The notes below the pieces were generated by a model. The model did no database searches. It saw only the letters and a program-made list of their open reading frames with translations, and was not told the origin of the DNA. A DNA stretch of 64,000 bases, from positions 12,566,001-12,630,000 of the forward strand of contig JAKSXM010000263.1 in NCBI GenBank assembly GCA_022575985.1. Direction: 5' to 3'. How positions within the stretch are numbered: the stretch's first letter is position 1; every line of letters starts with the position of its first letter. The stretch comes from Anagrus nilaparvatae (lineage: Eukaryota > Arthropoda > Insecta > Hymenoptera > Mymaridae). Position numbers and translations under genes: made by a program. Below, in pieces: positions 1 to 10,607 of this stretch.

Positions 1-535
1 GAAATAAATAAATTTATTTAAAAAATATTTTATTGCAAAACTCATACTGATTGTCCGAAACTTTATAAATTTCATAATATTTCATTTCTGTGTTTTAAAC
101 ACGAAATAAATAAATTTATTAAAAAAATATTTTATTGCAAAAGTCATACTGATTGTCCGAAACTTTATAAATTTCCTAAAATTTCATTTGTGTGTTTTAA
201 AAAAAAAATTTTAAATTTAAAAATTAAAAAACTAAAAAATTTAAGAATTAAAAAATTTCATAAAATTTCATTCGTTTGTCTTAAACATGAAAAAATAAAA
301 ATTAAAAAAAAAATCTTTTATTGCAAAAGTCATATTGTTTGTCCTAAATTTCCTAAAATTTCATTTGTGTGTTTTAAAAAAAAATTTTAAATTTAAAAAT
401 TAAAAAATTAAAAAATTAAAAAATTTAAGAGTTAAAAAATTTCATAAAATTTCATTCGTTTGTCTTAAACATGAAAAAATAAAAATTTCAAAAAAAAATC
501 TTTTATTGCAAAAGTCATATTGATTGTTCACAGCT
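1..535. repeat. AT-rich tandem repeat, unit about 100-130 bp
   Basis: The block shows about four to five imperfect copies of a unit. Each contains a 'ttttattgcaaaa(c/g)tcata' core, then 'tgattgtccgaaactttat' and a 'aaaatttcatttgtgtgtttt' end. The first two copies (1-101, 102-200) are close; later ones carry expanded A/T runs. Coding-looking frames here are low-complexity Lys/Phe/Asn strings, not genes. Confidence 0.75.
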
Positions 536-660
536 TGATAAAAGTAGAAATTTTTTAATATACATTTTTTGTTATATAAAATAATATAATAATATATATA
601 TTTTGTCTCAGACATTAATTTTTTAAAAGATAAATTTTTTTGTAATTTAACGTAAATTTG

Positions 661-1005
661 TTTTCTAGAGATTTCTCTTTAATGAAAGGGTTAAATTTAA
701 AAACCAAAAAAACTTGTTTTAGATAACGCACTAACAAATACATAGCACTTTAGTTTGATCATTTTGGTGACATAGATTTTGAGTTACACACTGATTAGGG
801 TGACAACTTTTTTAAATTATTTCATTTTAAATTGGTTTTCTAGAGATTTCTCTTTAATGAAAGGGTTAAATTAAAAACCAAAAAAACTTGTTTTAGATAA
901 CGCACTAACAAATACATAGAACTTTAGTTTGAACGTTTTGGTGATATAGATTTTGAGTTACACACTGATTAGGGTGACAACTTTTTTAAATTATTTCATT
1001 TTAAT
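661..1005. repeat. Tandem duplication, 175-bp unit, two copies
   Basis: The sequence from 'ttttctagagatttctcttt' at 661 recurs at 836 with only a few differences, through 'gggtgacaacttttttaaat'. Both copies are complete and head to tail, which indicates a fairly recent local duplication. No function is evident. Confidence 0.85.
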
Positions 1006-1028
1006 ATATATAGGATTAAAAAAAAAAT

Positions 1029-1560
1029 AAAATCATTACTTGAAAATTATAAAAATTTATAACTTAATGTTTGAAAATTATTATTATCAAAAAATATGTC
1101 AATTGAATTTAATTTAAAATTATAAAAGCTTATTCTAAATTTTCAAGTATAACATTACATGAAATACAGTGCTTTAAAATAAATAATCTTTTAAAAATAT
1201 CAAATTTATTTTCAAAACTTATTCGTATGGAATCTTAGATAAATTAGATTTGTAAAAAAATTTCAAAAAGTTTTAATTTTACCATGTAATAAAAAAGTTA
1301 TTTGAAAATGAAATTTAAAATATTTATTTTACAACTCATTACCAAAACATTATTTTGATATCAATCTTTATTAAAAAATAAAATGATCTATTTCAAAATA
1401 AAATCATTACTTGAAAATTATAAACAATGTACAAAAATTTATAAGTTAATATTTAAACATTATCATTAACAAAAATATATCAATTGAATTTAAAATTATA
1501 AAAGCTTATTCTAAATTTTCAAGTATAATATTATATGAAAATACAAAGCTTTCAAATAAA
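1029..1560. repeat. Direct repeat of about 155 bp, copies 370 bp apart
   Basis: A segment starting 'aaaatcattacttgaaaatt' at 1029 and running through 'ttctaaattttcaagtataa' is repeated from about 1399. The intervening 200 bp are unrelated AT-rich sequence. No coding signal is seen. Confidence 0.7.
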
Positions 1561-2026
1561 TAGATTTCAAAAAATAACAAACTACATTTATTTCATCAAA
1601 TCCATTTAAATCCCTTCACCTTCTACATAAAATTACAAACAATTTATTACAATATGTATTACAATTTTATAGCAGAAAAAAACAATAGGAAACAGAATTA
1701 AAAATATTATTCGTATCTTCTTTAGCAAATTATCGTTGTTTAGGCATTTCACTGAAAAAAGAAATAAAAAAATGTATAATTTCAAAATAAAATGTTTTTT
1801 TCTTTAAAAAGCGAAATCTTTGTTACCATAAAATATATATCAAAGCTAGATGTCGTTAGTTACAAGGCTTGTCGTTAGTTACAAAATATTCATTGCTTTG
1901 TCATAAAAAGGCTCCATCGATTTGAAATTTACGCTGCTTGCCATCATTGTGGCTCCGTAGATTTAATAAAGCTCGTTTTGTTATCCCCGTTGATATTCAA
2001 ACGCCTAATTTAAAAAATAAATTGTT
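1561..2026. other. AT-rich spacer, no gene seen
   Basis: Both strands are closed by frequent stops. The only structure is a small duplication of 'tgtcgttagttacaa' near 1853 and 1870. Confidence 0.6.
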
Positions 2027-2094
2027 ATTATATTATTATTATTATTTTTTTTTTTTTTGTCAAGGGAATCTTGTGAATCTTACATCAGCCATGG

Positions 2095-2150
2095 AGTGTT
2101 TGCGGGCCTTAAAGACCCGCAAATTTCCATGACCGCCCAGTTGAACAAAG
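2095..2150 (-). other. 3' UTR stem-loops of LINE copy A
   Basis: Two inverted repeats lie close to the 3' end. One is 'tttgcggg...cccgcaaa' with a TTAA-containing loop (2098-2122). The other is 'cccagttg...caactggg' around 'tgtac' (2134-2161). Both recur in copy C. Terminal hairpins in LINE 3' UTRs can be recognised by the element's own reverse transcriptase; that role here is inferred. Confidence 0.65.
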
Positions 2151-2329
2151 TGTACAACTGGGAGACCACCGGCGAGCGCGGTCGCCGGCTACGCCCCAGA
2201 TTCTTACTGGATAAACACACTGGATAAACACATAAACCCCCCTGCGCTTGTTTGCCCCAAACCGGAACTCCCTTTTCAGGTATAACTTCAGTTTGGGATG
2301 CGCAGCCTAGGCAACTGGCCGCTGCCTTC

Positions 2330-3165
2330 CCCCAGCCTAGTGACAGGAGAGCAATCTACGATAGAAAGCCCTCCTCCTTTTTCTTCAACAAGGTGGCCCT
2401 TACGTACTCTGCTACTTTGTTCCAATTTTCAGAACTCCGTAGCATTTCCGGAACCACCTTCTCTGGCCTCCAAATTGGGAAGGGCGGGCGCCATGTTTCA
2501 TGGCGTCATGTCTCATGACTAGATTCAACCTCTCCTGGGTTACCTGCATATCCCTGCCAGTGATGGTCAGAGCCACGTCGTCCGCGTACCCGATCAGAGA
2601 AGCTCCTTCCGGGAGGTGAACGCTCAACAAGCCATCGTAAAAGGCATTCCACAGGTCCGGTCCGAGAAACGAACCTTGGGCAATGCCCGCACTCAGAACC
2701 CTCTGTCGCCTGCCATCGAGCGTGTCGTAGAGCAGTCTCCGGTCCCGTAGGTAGTCCTTTATTACGTTACCCAGATACCTGGGTATCCGGAAGTCGTACT
2801 CGAGAGACCGGATCATGTCATCCCACCTGGCCGAATTGAAAGCGTTTTTGACGTCCAGCGTTACAAGAAGGACGTCTTTGCGAATTGCAGGCCGCTTTTC
2901 CCTCTCAGCCTCTACGGTATCCACGACACGCCGGATGGCGTCTATCGTGGAATGCCCCTCACGAAATCCATACTGCTCCTCGGAAAGGCCACCGCCCTCC
3001 TCGATAGCTCTTCTCAACCTTACCCGGAGCATGCTCTCCATCACCTTTCCGATGGTGTTTAACATGCACAAGGGTTTAACATGCATTTAACAAGGGTTTA
3101 ACATGCTTAGCAGGATACCAGGGATTATTTTGACCGCTCGTTTGCACTTCCGCAGGTATCCCGTC
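2330..3165 (-). pseudogene. LINE copy A ORF2 remnant (reverse transcriptase domain)
   Basis: The minus frame keeps the middle of an R1-clade reverse transcriptase: the 'YGFREGHSTIDAI' motif, 'LVTLDVKNAFNSARWDDM' (palm catalytic Asp), 'GIAQGSFLGPDLWNAFYDG' and 'GYADDVAL'. After 'VTQERLNLVMR' it runs across the internal deletion into a short out-of-frame tail. It lacks the endonuclease, the N-terminal RT and most of the C-terminal region, so it cannot be functional. A codon for Gln is present where copy B has a premature stop, so this copy preserves the older state. Confidence 0.9.
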
Positions 3166-3173
3166 CGGCCCGG

Positions 3174-3209
3174 ATATTATTATTATTATTGTTATTATTA
3201 TTATTATTA
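3174..3209. repeat. (ATT)n microsatellite between LINE copies A and B
   Basis: This is a short, slightly interrupted ATT/TTA run between the truncated 5' end of A and the poly(T) of B. A similar run lies left of A (about 2027-2044), and a perfect one lies right of B. Confidence 0.95.
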
Positions 3210-3498
3210 TTTTTTTTTTTTTTTTTTTTTTTTTTTGTCAAGGGAATATTGTGAATCTTACATCAGCCATGGATTGTTTCCATGACCGCCCAGTTGCACA
3301 AAGTGTACAACTGGGAGACCACCGGCGAACGCGGTCGCCGGCTACGCCCCAGATTCTTACTGAATAAACACACTATAAACCCCCCTGCGCTTGTTTGCCC
3401 AAAACCGGAACTCTCTTTTCAGGTATAACTTCAGTTTGGGACGCGCACCCTAGGCAACTGGCCGCTGCCTTCCCCCAGCCTAGTGACAGGAGTGCAAT

Positions 3499-6492
3499 CT
3501 ACGATAGAAAGCCCTCCTCCTTTTTCTTCAACAAGGTGGCCCTTACGTACTGTGCTACTTTGTCCCAATTTTCAGAACTCCGTAGCATTTCCGGAACCAC
3601 CTTCTCTGGCCTCCAAATCGGGAAGGGCGGGCGCCCTTCCACGTAGCGCACACATCCGAAGAAAGTGTGCTCCACCGTATCCTTCACGCCAGGGCAGTGC
3701 AAGCACTCCTCTGTTTCCACCTTGTGCCAATGTTTTAACATGACACGGAAGTACCCGTGTCCAGTTAAAAATTGGGTGAGGTAAAAATCCACCTCCCCAT
3801 GTTGTCGTCGAGTCCATGCCTGCAGATCTGAAATCAGTCTGCGGGACCATCGGGCATTTTCCTCTTCCTCATTTTTCCACCGTTCCTGCCATTTTTCCAT
3901 AGAGCTGGAGCGGGCGCGAGTGGATGCCACTTCGCGGTCCTCTACACTATCGTAAATGTATTTCCGCTCCAACGCTAGTAGGTCGATGGGTATGACCGAT
4001 GCTACAACCTGGATCGCCTCGAGCGATACCGTATGGTATGCGCAGGCGATCCTCAGGGCCGCTTGCCGCTGCACAGAAGATATTTTATGTCTGTACTTGG
4101 CAAATTTAGTGATATCCGCCCAGATCTCAGATCCATAAAGCAGGACAGAGTTGACAACGGACATCAACAATCTTCGCTTCCCGGGTTTGGGCCCTTCTAT
4201 ATTGGCCATGAGCCTTGACAAGGAGGATACGATCGACGCGGCCTTCTCACTCGACCTCTGAAATTGTTCCCAGAACTTCAGCTTGTTATCAAGCAGAACT
4301 CCCAGGTACTTAACCGATGTCTTGGCTTGGATCGTGTGAGGGTTTCCACCATCATCGACATTTACATCGATGTCCGTGGAAATTGTTGTGCGACGGGTCA
4401 GCAGTACGATCTCCGTTTTTGGGATCGCGAGCTGGAGCTCGTGCTCGCCCATCCAGAGGTTGATCTGTCTCATGACTAGATTCAACCTTTCCTGGGTTAC
4501 CTACATGTCCCTGCCAGTGATGGTCAGAGCCACGTCGTCCGCGTACCCGATCAGAGAAGCTCCTTCCGGGAGGTGAACGCGCAACAGGCCATCGTAAAAG
4601 GCATTCCACAGGTCTGGTCCGAGAACCGAACCTTGGGCAATGCCCGCACTCAGAACCCTCTGTCGCCTGCCATCGAGCGTGTCGTAGAGCAGTCTCCGGT
4701 CCCGTAGGTAGTCCTTTATTACGTTACCCAGATACCTGGGTATCCGGAAATCGTACTCGAGAGACCGGATCATGTCATCCCACCTGGCCGAATTGAAAGC
4801 GTTTTTGACGTCCAGCGTTACAAGAAGGACGTCTTTGCGAATTGCAGGCCGCTTTTCCCTCTTAGCCTCTACGGTATCCACGACACGCCGGATGGCGTCT
4901 ATCGTGGAATGCCCCTCACGAAATCCATACTGCTCCTCGGAAAGGCCACCGCCCTCCTCGATAGCTCTTCTCAACCTTGCCCGGAGCATGCTCTCCATCA
5001 CCTTTCCGATGGTGTTTAACATGCACAAGGGTCTGTAAGATGATGGAGAGTCCGGGGCTCCACCTTTACCCTTGTTCAAGAGCACGAGACGTGCCACCTT
5101 CCACTGCTTTGGAAACACTCCCGCCACCAAGCATGCATTGAACATGCTTAACAGGATACCAGGGATTATTTTGACCGCTCGTTTGAGCACTTCCGCAGGT
5201 ATCCCGCCCGGCCCCGGCGCCTTACCATTTTTCATGGCCTTGATGGCCTTTACCATCTCGTCCTCGCTGAATAACGGCACTTCCTCTCTGGGTATCGCCT
5301 CTACCGGGTTTTCCCGGATGGGCTGCTCAGGGAAGAGAGCGCCGATGATTCGTTCGGTCGATACTGCGTCCATCATGTTGTCAGACCCCCGGTTCAACTT
5401 GCCCATTACGACTTTGTAACCAAGACCCCAGAGGTCTTTGTTTACATCCTCGCGTAATGAACGCAGGCATCGAGCCTTGCTTTGACGGATAGCTTTGGCC
5501 AGCCGGTGTTTAGCATCCTTATGTTCCTGGGAAAGTGCAGCAGCTTCGGGCCTGTCCCGTGCTCTCTGCGCCCTTCGTCGCGTCCTGTGGCACTCCTTGC
5601 GGAGCTCCGCTAGTTCGGAAGTCCACCAGTAAACTGGCTTTCTCCCTTTCCAGGGCCTTCGACGAGGCATAGAGGCGTCACACGCCCCTCGCAGTAGAGA
5701 CGTTACTTTCTTGACTAAGATTTCAGCCTCGCGGGGACCTGTAGCCTCTCCATGCCAAGCGGGGACAGCCGACGACTCCATTCGAAGATACTCTTCGAAC
5801 TTGTCCTCGTCCATCTTGGGTATATTCCAACCCAAGGGACGCCTCTTGTACGGAGGCCGTTGGGAGGTTCCCTCAAGCACCCGGAAGGTGATGTAATGAT
5901 GGTCGCTACCATTGTAACCATCCATCACCGTCCATTCGCCGATTCTCCCAGACGCACCTTCTGTTGCAAAGGTTATGTCTGGGATAGAGGCACCCCAACC
6001 TGCCCTCTCGTAGGTGGGCCAGTTTCCTCTATTCTGGACCACTAGTTTGCATCTAGTGGCCATTTCTAGTACCTGCTGTCCCCTAGGATTGGTCGTCGGC
6101 ATGCCCCATTCTAAGGCCCTAGCGTTAAAGTCTCCAGCAAGGATAACGCTTCCAGTTACCGTCCGAACCGTGTTCTCGATGCTGGCCAGTTTTGTAGCCA
6201 GCACTTCCGAGCTATCGTTTGGGGAGAGGTAGCAACTTATATAAGTTGTCTCCCCGCACGTGACCCAAATGTGGCAATTGCCTTTCCCTTTTTTGGTCAA
6301 GGTCGTTTGGGCTCTACCCCGGAGCCATATGGCGCAGCAGCCAGTGTCATCGGTTAGCCAGTATTTGTGGTTCATGTTGTATGATTGCTCGCTTAGTAAG
6401 AGGATATTTGAATCCTCTTCGCGAGCAATCTGTTCCAACAAAGCACCAGCTTGCCGGGCTTGGTTCATGTTCCCTTGTAGAACCTTGATCAT
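3499..6492 (-). pseudogene. LINE copy B ORF2: endonuclease-reverse transcriptase, one premature stop
   Basis: This encodes about 997 residues starting with ATG at 6492, whose last two bases overlap the ORF1 stop (ATGA). Residues 1-220 form an apurinic-like EEP endonuclease that nicks the target ('GDFNARALEWGMP' near residue 118, 'GSDHHYITF' later). Residues about 420-680 are the reverse transcriptase ('NGKAPGPGGIPAEVLK', 'QYGFREGHSTIDAI', 'LVTLDVKNAFNSARW', and 'YADD' near 649). A C-terminal 'CLHCPGVKDTVEHTFFGC' is the CCHC typical of the R1 clade. A TAG at 4503-4501 (residue about 664, Gln in copy A) interrupts the frame just after the catalytic YADD; the frame then stays open to 3499. The ATGA overlap suggests ORF2 translation by termination-reinitiation. 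Confidence 0.9.
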
Positions 6493-8473
6493 TTTCGATG
6501 ACACTTATTCCTCGCCACAGCCAGAGCCTCACGGTAGCTGGGGCAGTTTCCTTCTCCGGCATAGTGTTCCGTAGAGCACTTGTCGTCCCTATTCTTGCAG
6601 AGGAAACACTCGGGTGTTTCCTTCTTGCATTCTGTTCTTTTGTGGCCATCCATGCCACATTTGAGACATGCTTTTCTACGGTCTGGGCCTTTGCAGACAT
6701 ACTGATTATGTCCATAGCCCAGACACTTGAAGCAGCGCCTTGCATCTGCTCGAAGGCGCACTCTGTTCAAAGCCCATCCAATTTGGATTTTCCCTTTTTT
6801 GGCTAGGCAGAAAGCATCAGCTTCGAGTAATTCCACCACAGCCATCTGACTCATTGTGCCTTTGGTTTTGAAAATGGTAACCAGGAGGTTTTCCCCGTTT
6901 TCAATACCTATCGCCTTGGCAACCGCCTCCTGGATCTCCTGTTCTTTCGTGACCCCGTCTAAATCTCGAATTTCGAGTTTGAGCATGGGGATCATGTCCC
7001 GAACGTTCGAATCAGGGCCCGTTACCGCTTGAACTGCTTCCTGCAGTTTCCCGGAGTCCAATATTGACTCCAGCTCGATGAGGACGCTGCCGCCTTGCGT
7101 CTTGCGGATTCGATGGACTTTAGCCCCCGAATCTTCAAGCTGGACGTTCTTCTTAATACTGAGAAGAGTTTCCTCATACGTATGGCCTGCTGCTGGTTTT
7201 ATAAGTAAGGCCTCCATCCTCTTTTTGTACCTACGCCTTCTTGGCTTGGTACTGACCGTTTCAGCAGGCCTTTTTGGCTGCTGAGTATTCTTCCTCTTAG
7301 CTTTCTGCTTCTTTTTGGGTTTTTCCCAGGTATCCGCTTTATTGGGTAATTTTCCTACCTGGGCCTGTTTTTGCAACTGGCTTGGTATTTCAGGTACCTG
7401 GTTTCCCTGTTGAAGCTGCAGCTTTTTTTGTTTCTTCCTCCTTTTTTTTCAGCCTTGCTGATCCTTTTGGGACCGTTTGCATTATTTTGCTTACGTGAGT
7501 TGTCTTGCTCACGTAAACTGTCTTGGTCCTCTTCCGAGATTTGAGTTTCCATTGGAGAATCTTCTACCTCAGGGTGGTTTGTCAATTTCACTAGATCATG
7601 GTGATCAGTGGAAGACTTATCGGAAGCCATTGCGTTCGGCTTCGATTTATCCGACCCTTCTTGGTTTTTTCTTTCTTCCAATAGGCGTTTTTCACGCAAA
7701 TCCTTCTGTCTCTTTTGCATCTGCTGGAGCTTCTCACGTTGCTCTTGAAGCCTCTTTCTGTTTTCCTCTTCCTGGAGCACTTTTTTCCTCTTTCTTTGCC
7801 CTTGTAGCTCCTTCCTATTTTTCTCGGTTATTGAGAGCTCTACATTTTGTATTCCCTGATCAAATTCAGACAGTTGTTCATTCGATTGAGTAACCTCGTT
7901 CATCTTTTTCCCCGTGTGCCCCTTATTGCCTGGTGAGCTCTCGGGAGAAGATATCGGGCGGGGCCTTTTAAGCGAGCCTTTCCCATTCATTTCTTTAAGG
8001 AGGGCTTCATGCATCGCTGATACTGCTTTAGTTTGCTGCTCCTTAATCAATACCAGCTGTTCTACTACGCTGGCAAACTTCCGGACTCCATTTTTTATCA
8101 CCATGCTCGCGTTCTTCTGAACATAGCCGAAATGATACTCCATTTCGATTATGGCCTCCAGAAGTTTGCCGTAATATCCCTTTTCAGCAATAAAGCCTTC
8201 TTTTACAGTATCCAGACCTTTAGCTGCCTGGGTTTCTTTGAAGGCTTGTTGGACATCGCTATATTTTGCAAGAATATCCTGCATACCATCATTTTCCATG
8301 AGCCTAGATAATCGAGTGCTCCATCTAGGCGTTACTTTGAGCTTATCCAGCCTCATTTGTTCTACTGGGCCAGCTTCGTTTGAGTTTGTTAGGGCTAGGG
8401 GGCCCTGTTGGTTGTTGTTCATTTGCGGTCTCTGCACGCTTTGAACCTGTTCATTATTGTTTTGCTTCATCAT
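6489..8473 (-). pseudogene. LINE copy B ORF1: Gag-like nucleic-acid-binding protein, one frameshift
   Basis: ORF1 of the R1-clade element encodes the RNA-binding partner that packages LINE RNA. The N-terminal part (8473 to about 7450) is Gln/Asn- then Lys/Glu-rich with a predicted coiled coil of 'KRLQEQREKLQQMQKRQKDL' type. The C-terminal part carries zinc knuckles 'CFKCLGYGHNQYVC' and 'CLKCGMDGHKRTEC' and a third Cys/His cluster ending 'GNCPSYREALAVARNKCHRK'. The two halves lie in different frames. The 1985-nt span is not a multiple of three, and the join lies at an eight-base homopolymer (plus T8, 7442-7449), so a single-base slip is the likely lesion. The N-terminal half is clearly different from copy C, while the C-terminal third is nearly the same. 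Confidence 0.88.
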
Positions 8474-9963
8474 TATTTTAAAAAAGTTTTCTCCTTCTAA
8501 CCTGTTCTGTCTTGTGTAGTTGAATGCGGGACATGATGCAGCCAGTCATCGCAGTGGTCTCGCAATGGTCGGCCCCCCGAACTGGGTGTCCCCTAGCGTA
8601 GTGGCCTTGTGGAAACCCCCCCGCTCCCCGCAGCAGGGCCCTGCCCGGGCGCTACCCGGCACTACTACGGAAAACGAGATTATTCGCCGGCTGATAGAGC
8701 AGCCAGACCAGTTAGCTAGACAGCTCCGGGCTCCTGTACTATCCGGCGGCCTGGAGGTGCAGTTCCCAGTTTTTGACCTGTACCCTCTACGGAGGTTGCC
8801 ATCCCAATCCGGAGGGCCGACCACCGCGAGCCACGATGATCGGCAGCATCACGCGCGCCGCTTGGTTTCTTATCCTGTAAAAAGTTGGTGTACCTGTAAA
8901 TAGAATTTAAAAGAAAAAAGTTGTAATTAGTGGGATTGGTGTTCGGTCTTTCAACGATCAACACCCTGGGTGCCGGTCCCGGGGGGTTGATCAATGTCAG
9001 TCCTGCAGATGGGAGGATATTCGCCTTCGCTCCATGTCTGTCTAGCATCACACGGTCATTCTTGACCCGTCGTGTGGGCCGGGTGACAATGTGGTGGATT
9101 TTTACCACTATGGTTGCTTACCATCTCGCGATATTCTAGCCCGTCGAGAGACAGGGGGAGAACTAATCTGGAAGTCACGTCTGAATGATCCAAAGACCTC
9201 CATACCCCCCATAAGTTCATTCCAGAATAATGCTCCCAGCCAGAACCCTCGGGAACACATGACGGCTTTCTGCGGCACTTACTTGAGTGCACGATGGTAC
9301 AAGTACCTAATTAAGAAGCGAAGGCACAGAGCCCTGTTTATAAGGGCGGCCTAGATGTTCTCAGAGAGCTTGTCTAGTGTTGCGGAGTATTCTGGCCGTA
9401 CCTTCACACATTACTAAACCAGAAGAAACTAACCTGGAGTCATGATTTAGCGGGACTCGCAACTACCTGTGTCCGGTTACGTCGCTGTGCTCGAGGTAGA
9501 ATTCTCCCATGCTAGGAGCCAATACGTCAGGTCTAAGGCAACCCCGCATGTGGCTTAAATCGCACTTAGATTGGAGAAAACCTTGGAGCCCCTTTAATGT
9601 GCCTCTTCCTCAAGGATAGTTTAGGATAGCAGTCTGTGGCTGCATGCTTGTCAAGAATGCTCGAGGGAAAGACAAGGCATAAAACCCGGTTTATAGGGCA
9701 GCCTCAGTTATTCCAGAACCGCTTATAGCGTAACCATGAGCAGTCTGCGGCATTCCTAACATGGACGCATGGGGTACAGCATAGAGCATGTCCCTAGAGA
9801 AATGCAAGGCATGAGACCCGATTTATAGAGCAGCCTCAGTTGTTCCAGAGAGCTATATCCTAAATCCTTGATTCTAGTTCAACCTTCAAAAAAAAGGCGG
9901 CCTGAACCACCCTCCTCCTTCCTCAGCCTTATGAGGCTCCGGGCTTGGGACCGGTTTAGCGGA

Positions 9964-9964
<1 letters not shown>
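8474..9964 (-). promoter_or_regulatory. 5' UTR / presumed internal promoter region of LINE copy B
   Basis: About 1.5 kb of GC-rich non-coding sequence precedes ORF1. LINE promoters lie inside the 5' UTR, so the start site should be near 9964 (inference). The first bases on the minus strand include a hairpin, 'agcctcataaggct', at about 9931-9944. No long open frame here looks like a protein, and the sequence does not match the 5' UTR of copy C. Confidence 0.55.
9250..9870 (-). repeat. Three diverged 5' UTR modules of about 120-130 bp
   Basis: On the plus strand, modules near 9250-9380, 9620-9735 and 9736-9870 share an ordered set of motifs. These are 'gcagtctg(t/c)ggc' or 'ctttctgcggc', then 'aaggca(c/t)a(g/a)a(g/a)cc(c/t)', 'gtttataggg' or variants, 'cagcctcagtt(a/g)ttcca', and 'gagagctt'-like ends. 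The last two are adjacent. They resemble 5' monomers of some LINEs, in which each monomer carries promoter activity; that function is inferred. Confidence 0.55.

Positions 9965-10018
<54 letters not shown>
9965..10018. repeat. (TTA)n microsatellite, about 18 units
   Basis: An uninterrupted TTA run abuts the 5' end of LINE copy B. Together with the ATT tracts at 2027-2044 and 3174-3209 it brackets both LINE insertions. Confidence 0.97.
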
Positions 10019-10019
<1 letters not shown>

Positions 10020-10149
10020 GTTATGACAATAATGACAAAAAAATAATTTTTATGAAATTTATGAAAAAATAATTTTTATGAAATTTATGAAAAAGTAATT
10101 TATAAATACCTAAACCTCTAATAAAAATTTCAATAGATTTATGTAAAAT

Positions 10150-10195
10150 GATTGATTGATTGATTCATACATTGATTGATTGATTGATTGATTGA
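10150..10195. repeat. (TTGA)n microsatellite
   Basis: About eleven TTGA units with one break (ttcataca). Confidence 0.95.
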
Positions 10196-10368
10196 ATAAT
10201 AATATTTAATGATTGATTAATATAAATAAAATATAATTGCAAAAAAATTTAAACTACAGCTACTAATTAAAAAAAATATAATATATAACTAGTTATATAT
10301 AAATATAACTACTAATTAAAAGCATCTACTAAATTTACTACATACAAAAATAAAACATTTAAATTTGA

Positions 10369-10501
10369 TTATTGACAACACGTAAATAAAATAGCACTGG
10401 ATAAAGCTGATATTAAAATTAATATCCCAAAATAAAAATTACTCCTCCATTCAACTTTTTTGATTTCATACCAATTATAAACTGGTATAATCACAAACCA
10501 A
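10369..10501 (-). other. Possible exon of a small multi-pass membrane protein
   Basis: On the minus strand, after a plausible acceptor ('tattttag' at about 10502), an open frame reads 'WFVIIPVYNWYEIKKVEWRS', then a hydrophobic segment 'NFYFGILILISALSSAILF', then TCCQ and stop. The layout (W-rich loop, Asn-Phe-Tyr, last membrane span, Cys-Cys end) resembles the fourth span of claudin-type tetraspan proteins. An upstream minus frame from ATG at 10607 is also hydrophobic but offset by a frame at a T-run. It could be a live exon, a decayed gene or chance in AT-rich DNA. I cannot join it with confidence to the gene at 11582. Confidence 0.3.
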
Positions 10502-10607
10502 CTAAAATACTAAAATAAAAATTTTTAAAACAATAGCACCAATAAAAATCCAAAAAAAAAATAATTAAAAAAGTATAAACTAAAGCTTTTTTGAACGTTG
10601 CGTTCAT

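Larger units (their letters stand above)
2045..3173 (-). mobile_element. R1-clade LINE copy A, 5'-truncated and internally deleted
   Basis: This is a minus-strand non-LTR retrotransposon. Read on the minus strand it ends in a poly(A) of 14 (plus 2045-2058), preceded by the 3' UTR shared with copies B and C. The 5' side stops abruptly at 3173 against (ATT)n, the usual LINE truncation. Compared with copy B it lacks about 840 bp: sequence near the 3' end of ORF2 jumps at about 2490-2513 from the position matching B 3630 to the position matching B 4467, with a short filler. A second short deletion with filler lies at 3060-3110. Copies of (ATT)n lie on both sides. Confidence 0.9.
3210..9964 (-). 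mobile_element. R1-clade LINE copy B, near full length
   Basis: Minus-strand non-LTR retrotransposon of about 6.75 kb. It has a 5' UTR (9964-8474), ORF1 (8473-6489), ORF2 (6492-3499), a 3' UTR and poly(A) (plus 3210-3236 as T27). It is markedly more GC-rich than its surroundings. The 5' end is placed where GC-rich sequence meets a perfect (TTA)n tract at 9965. This boundary is inferred, since copy C has an unrelated 5' UTR. ORF1 has one frameshift and ORF2 one nonsense codon. The stem-loop present in the 3' UTRs of A and C ('tttgcggg...') is precisely missing near 3268. Clade assignment rests on RT motifs, three CCHC-like knuckles in ORF1 and a C-terminal CCHC in ORF2. Confidence 0.85.

Noticed and set aside
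1..535. Lys-rich small protein at 190-390
   Set aside because: It is low-complexity coding of A/T tandem repeats; no start context or homology-like pattern.
4501..6232. Several plus-strand frames of 60-115 codons opposite LINE B ORF2
   Set aside because: They are antisense of conserved endonuclease/RT codons and recur in the other copies only because the sense strand is conserved.
8474..9964. Bacterial or foreign insertion, because of high GC
   Set aside because: It is continuous with the LINE 5' side, has no bacterial gene, and the other LINE copies show the same raised GC.
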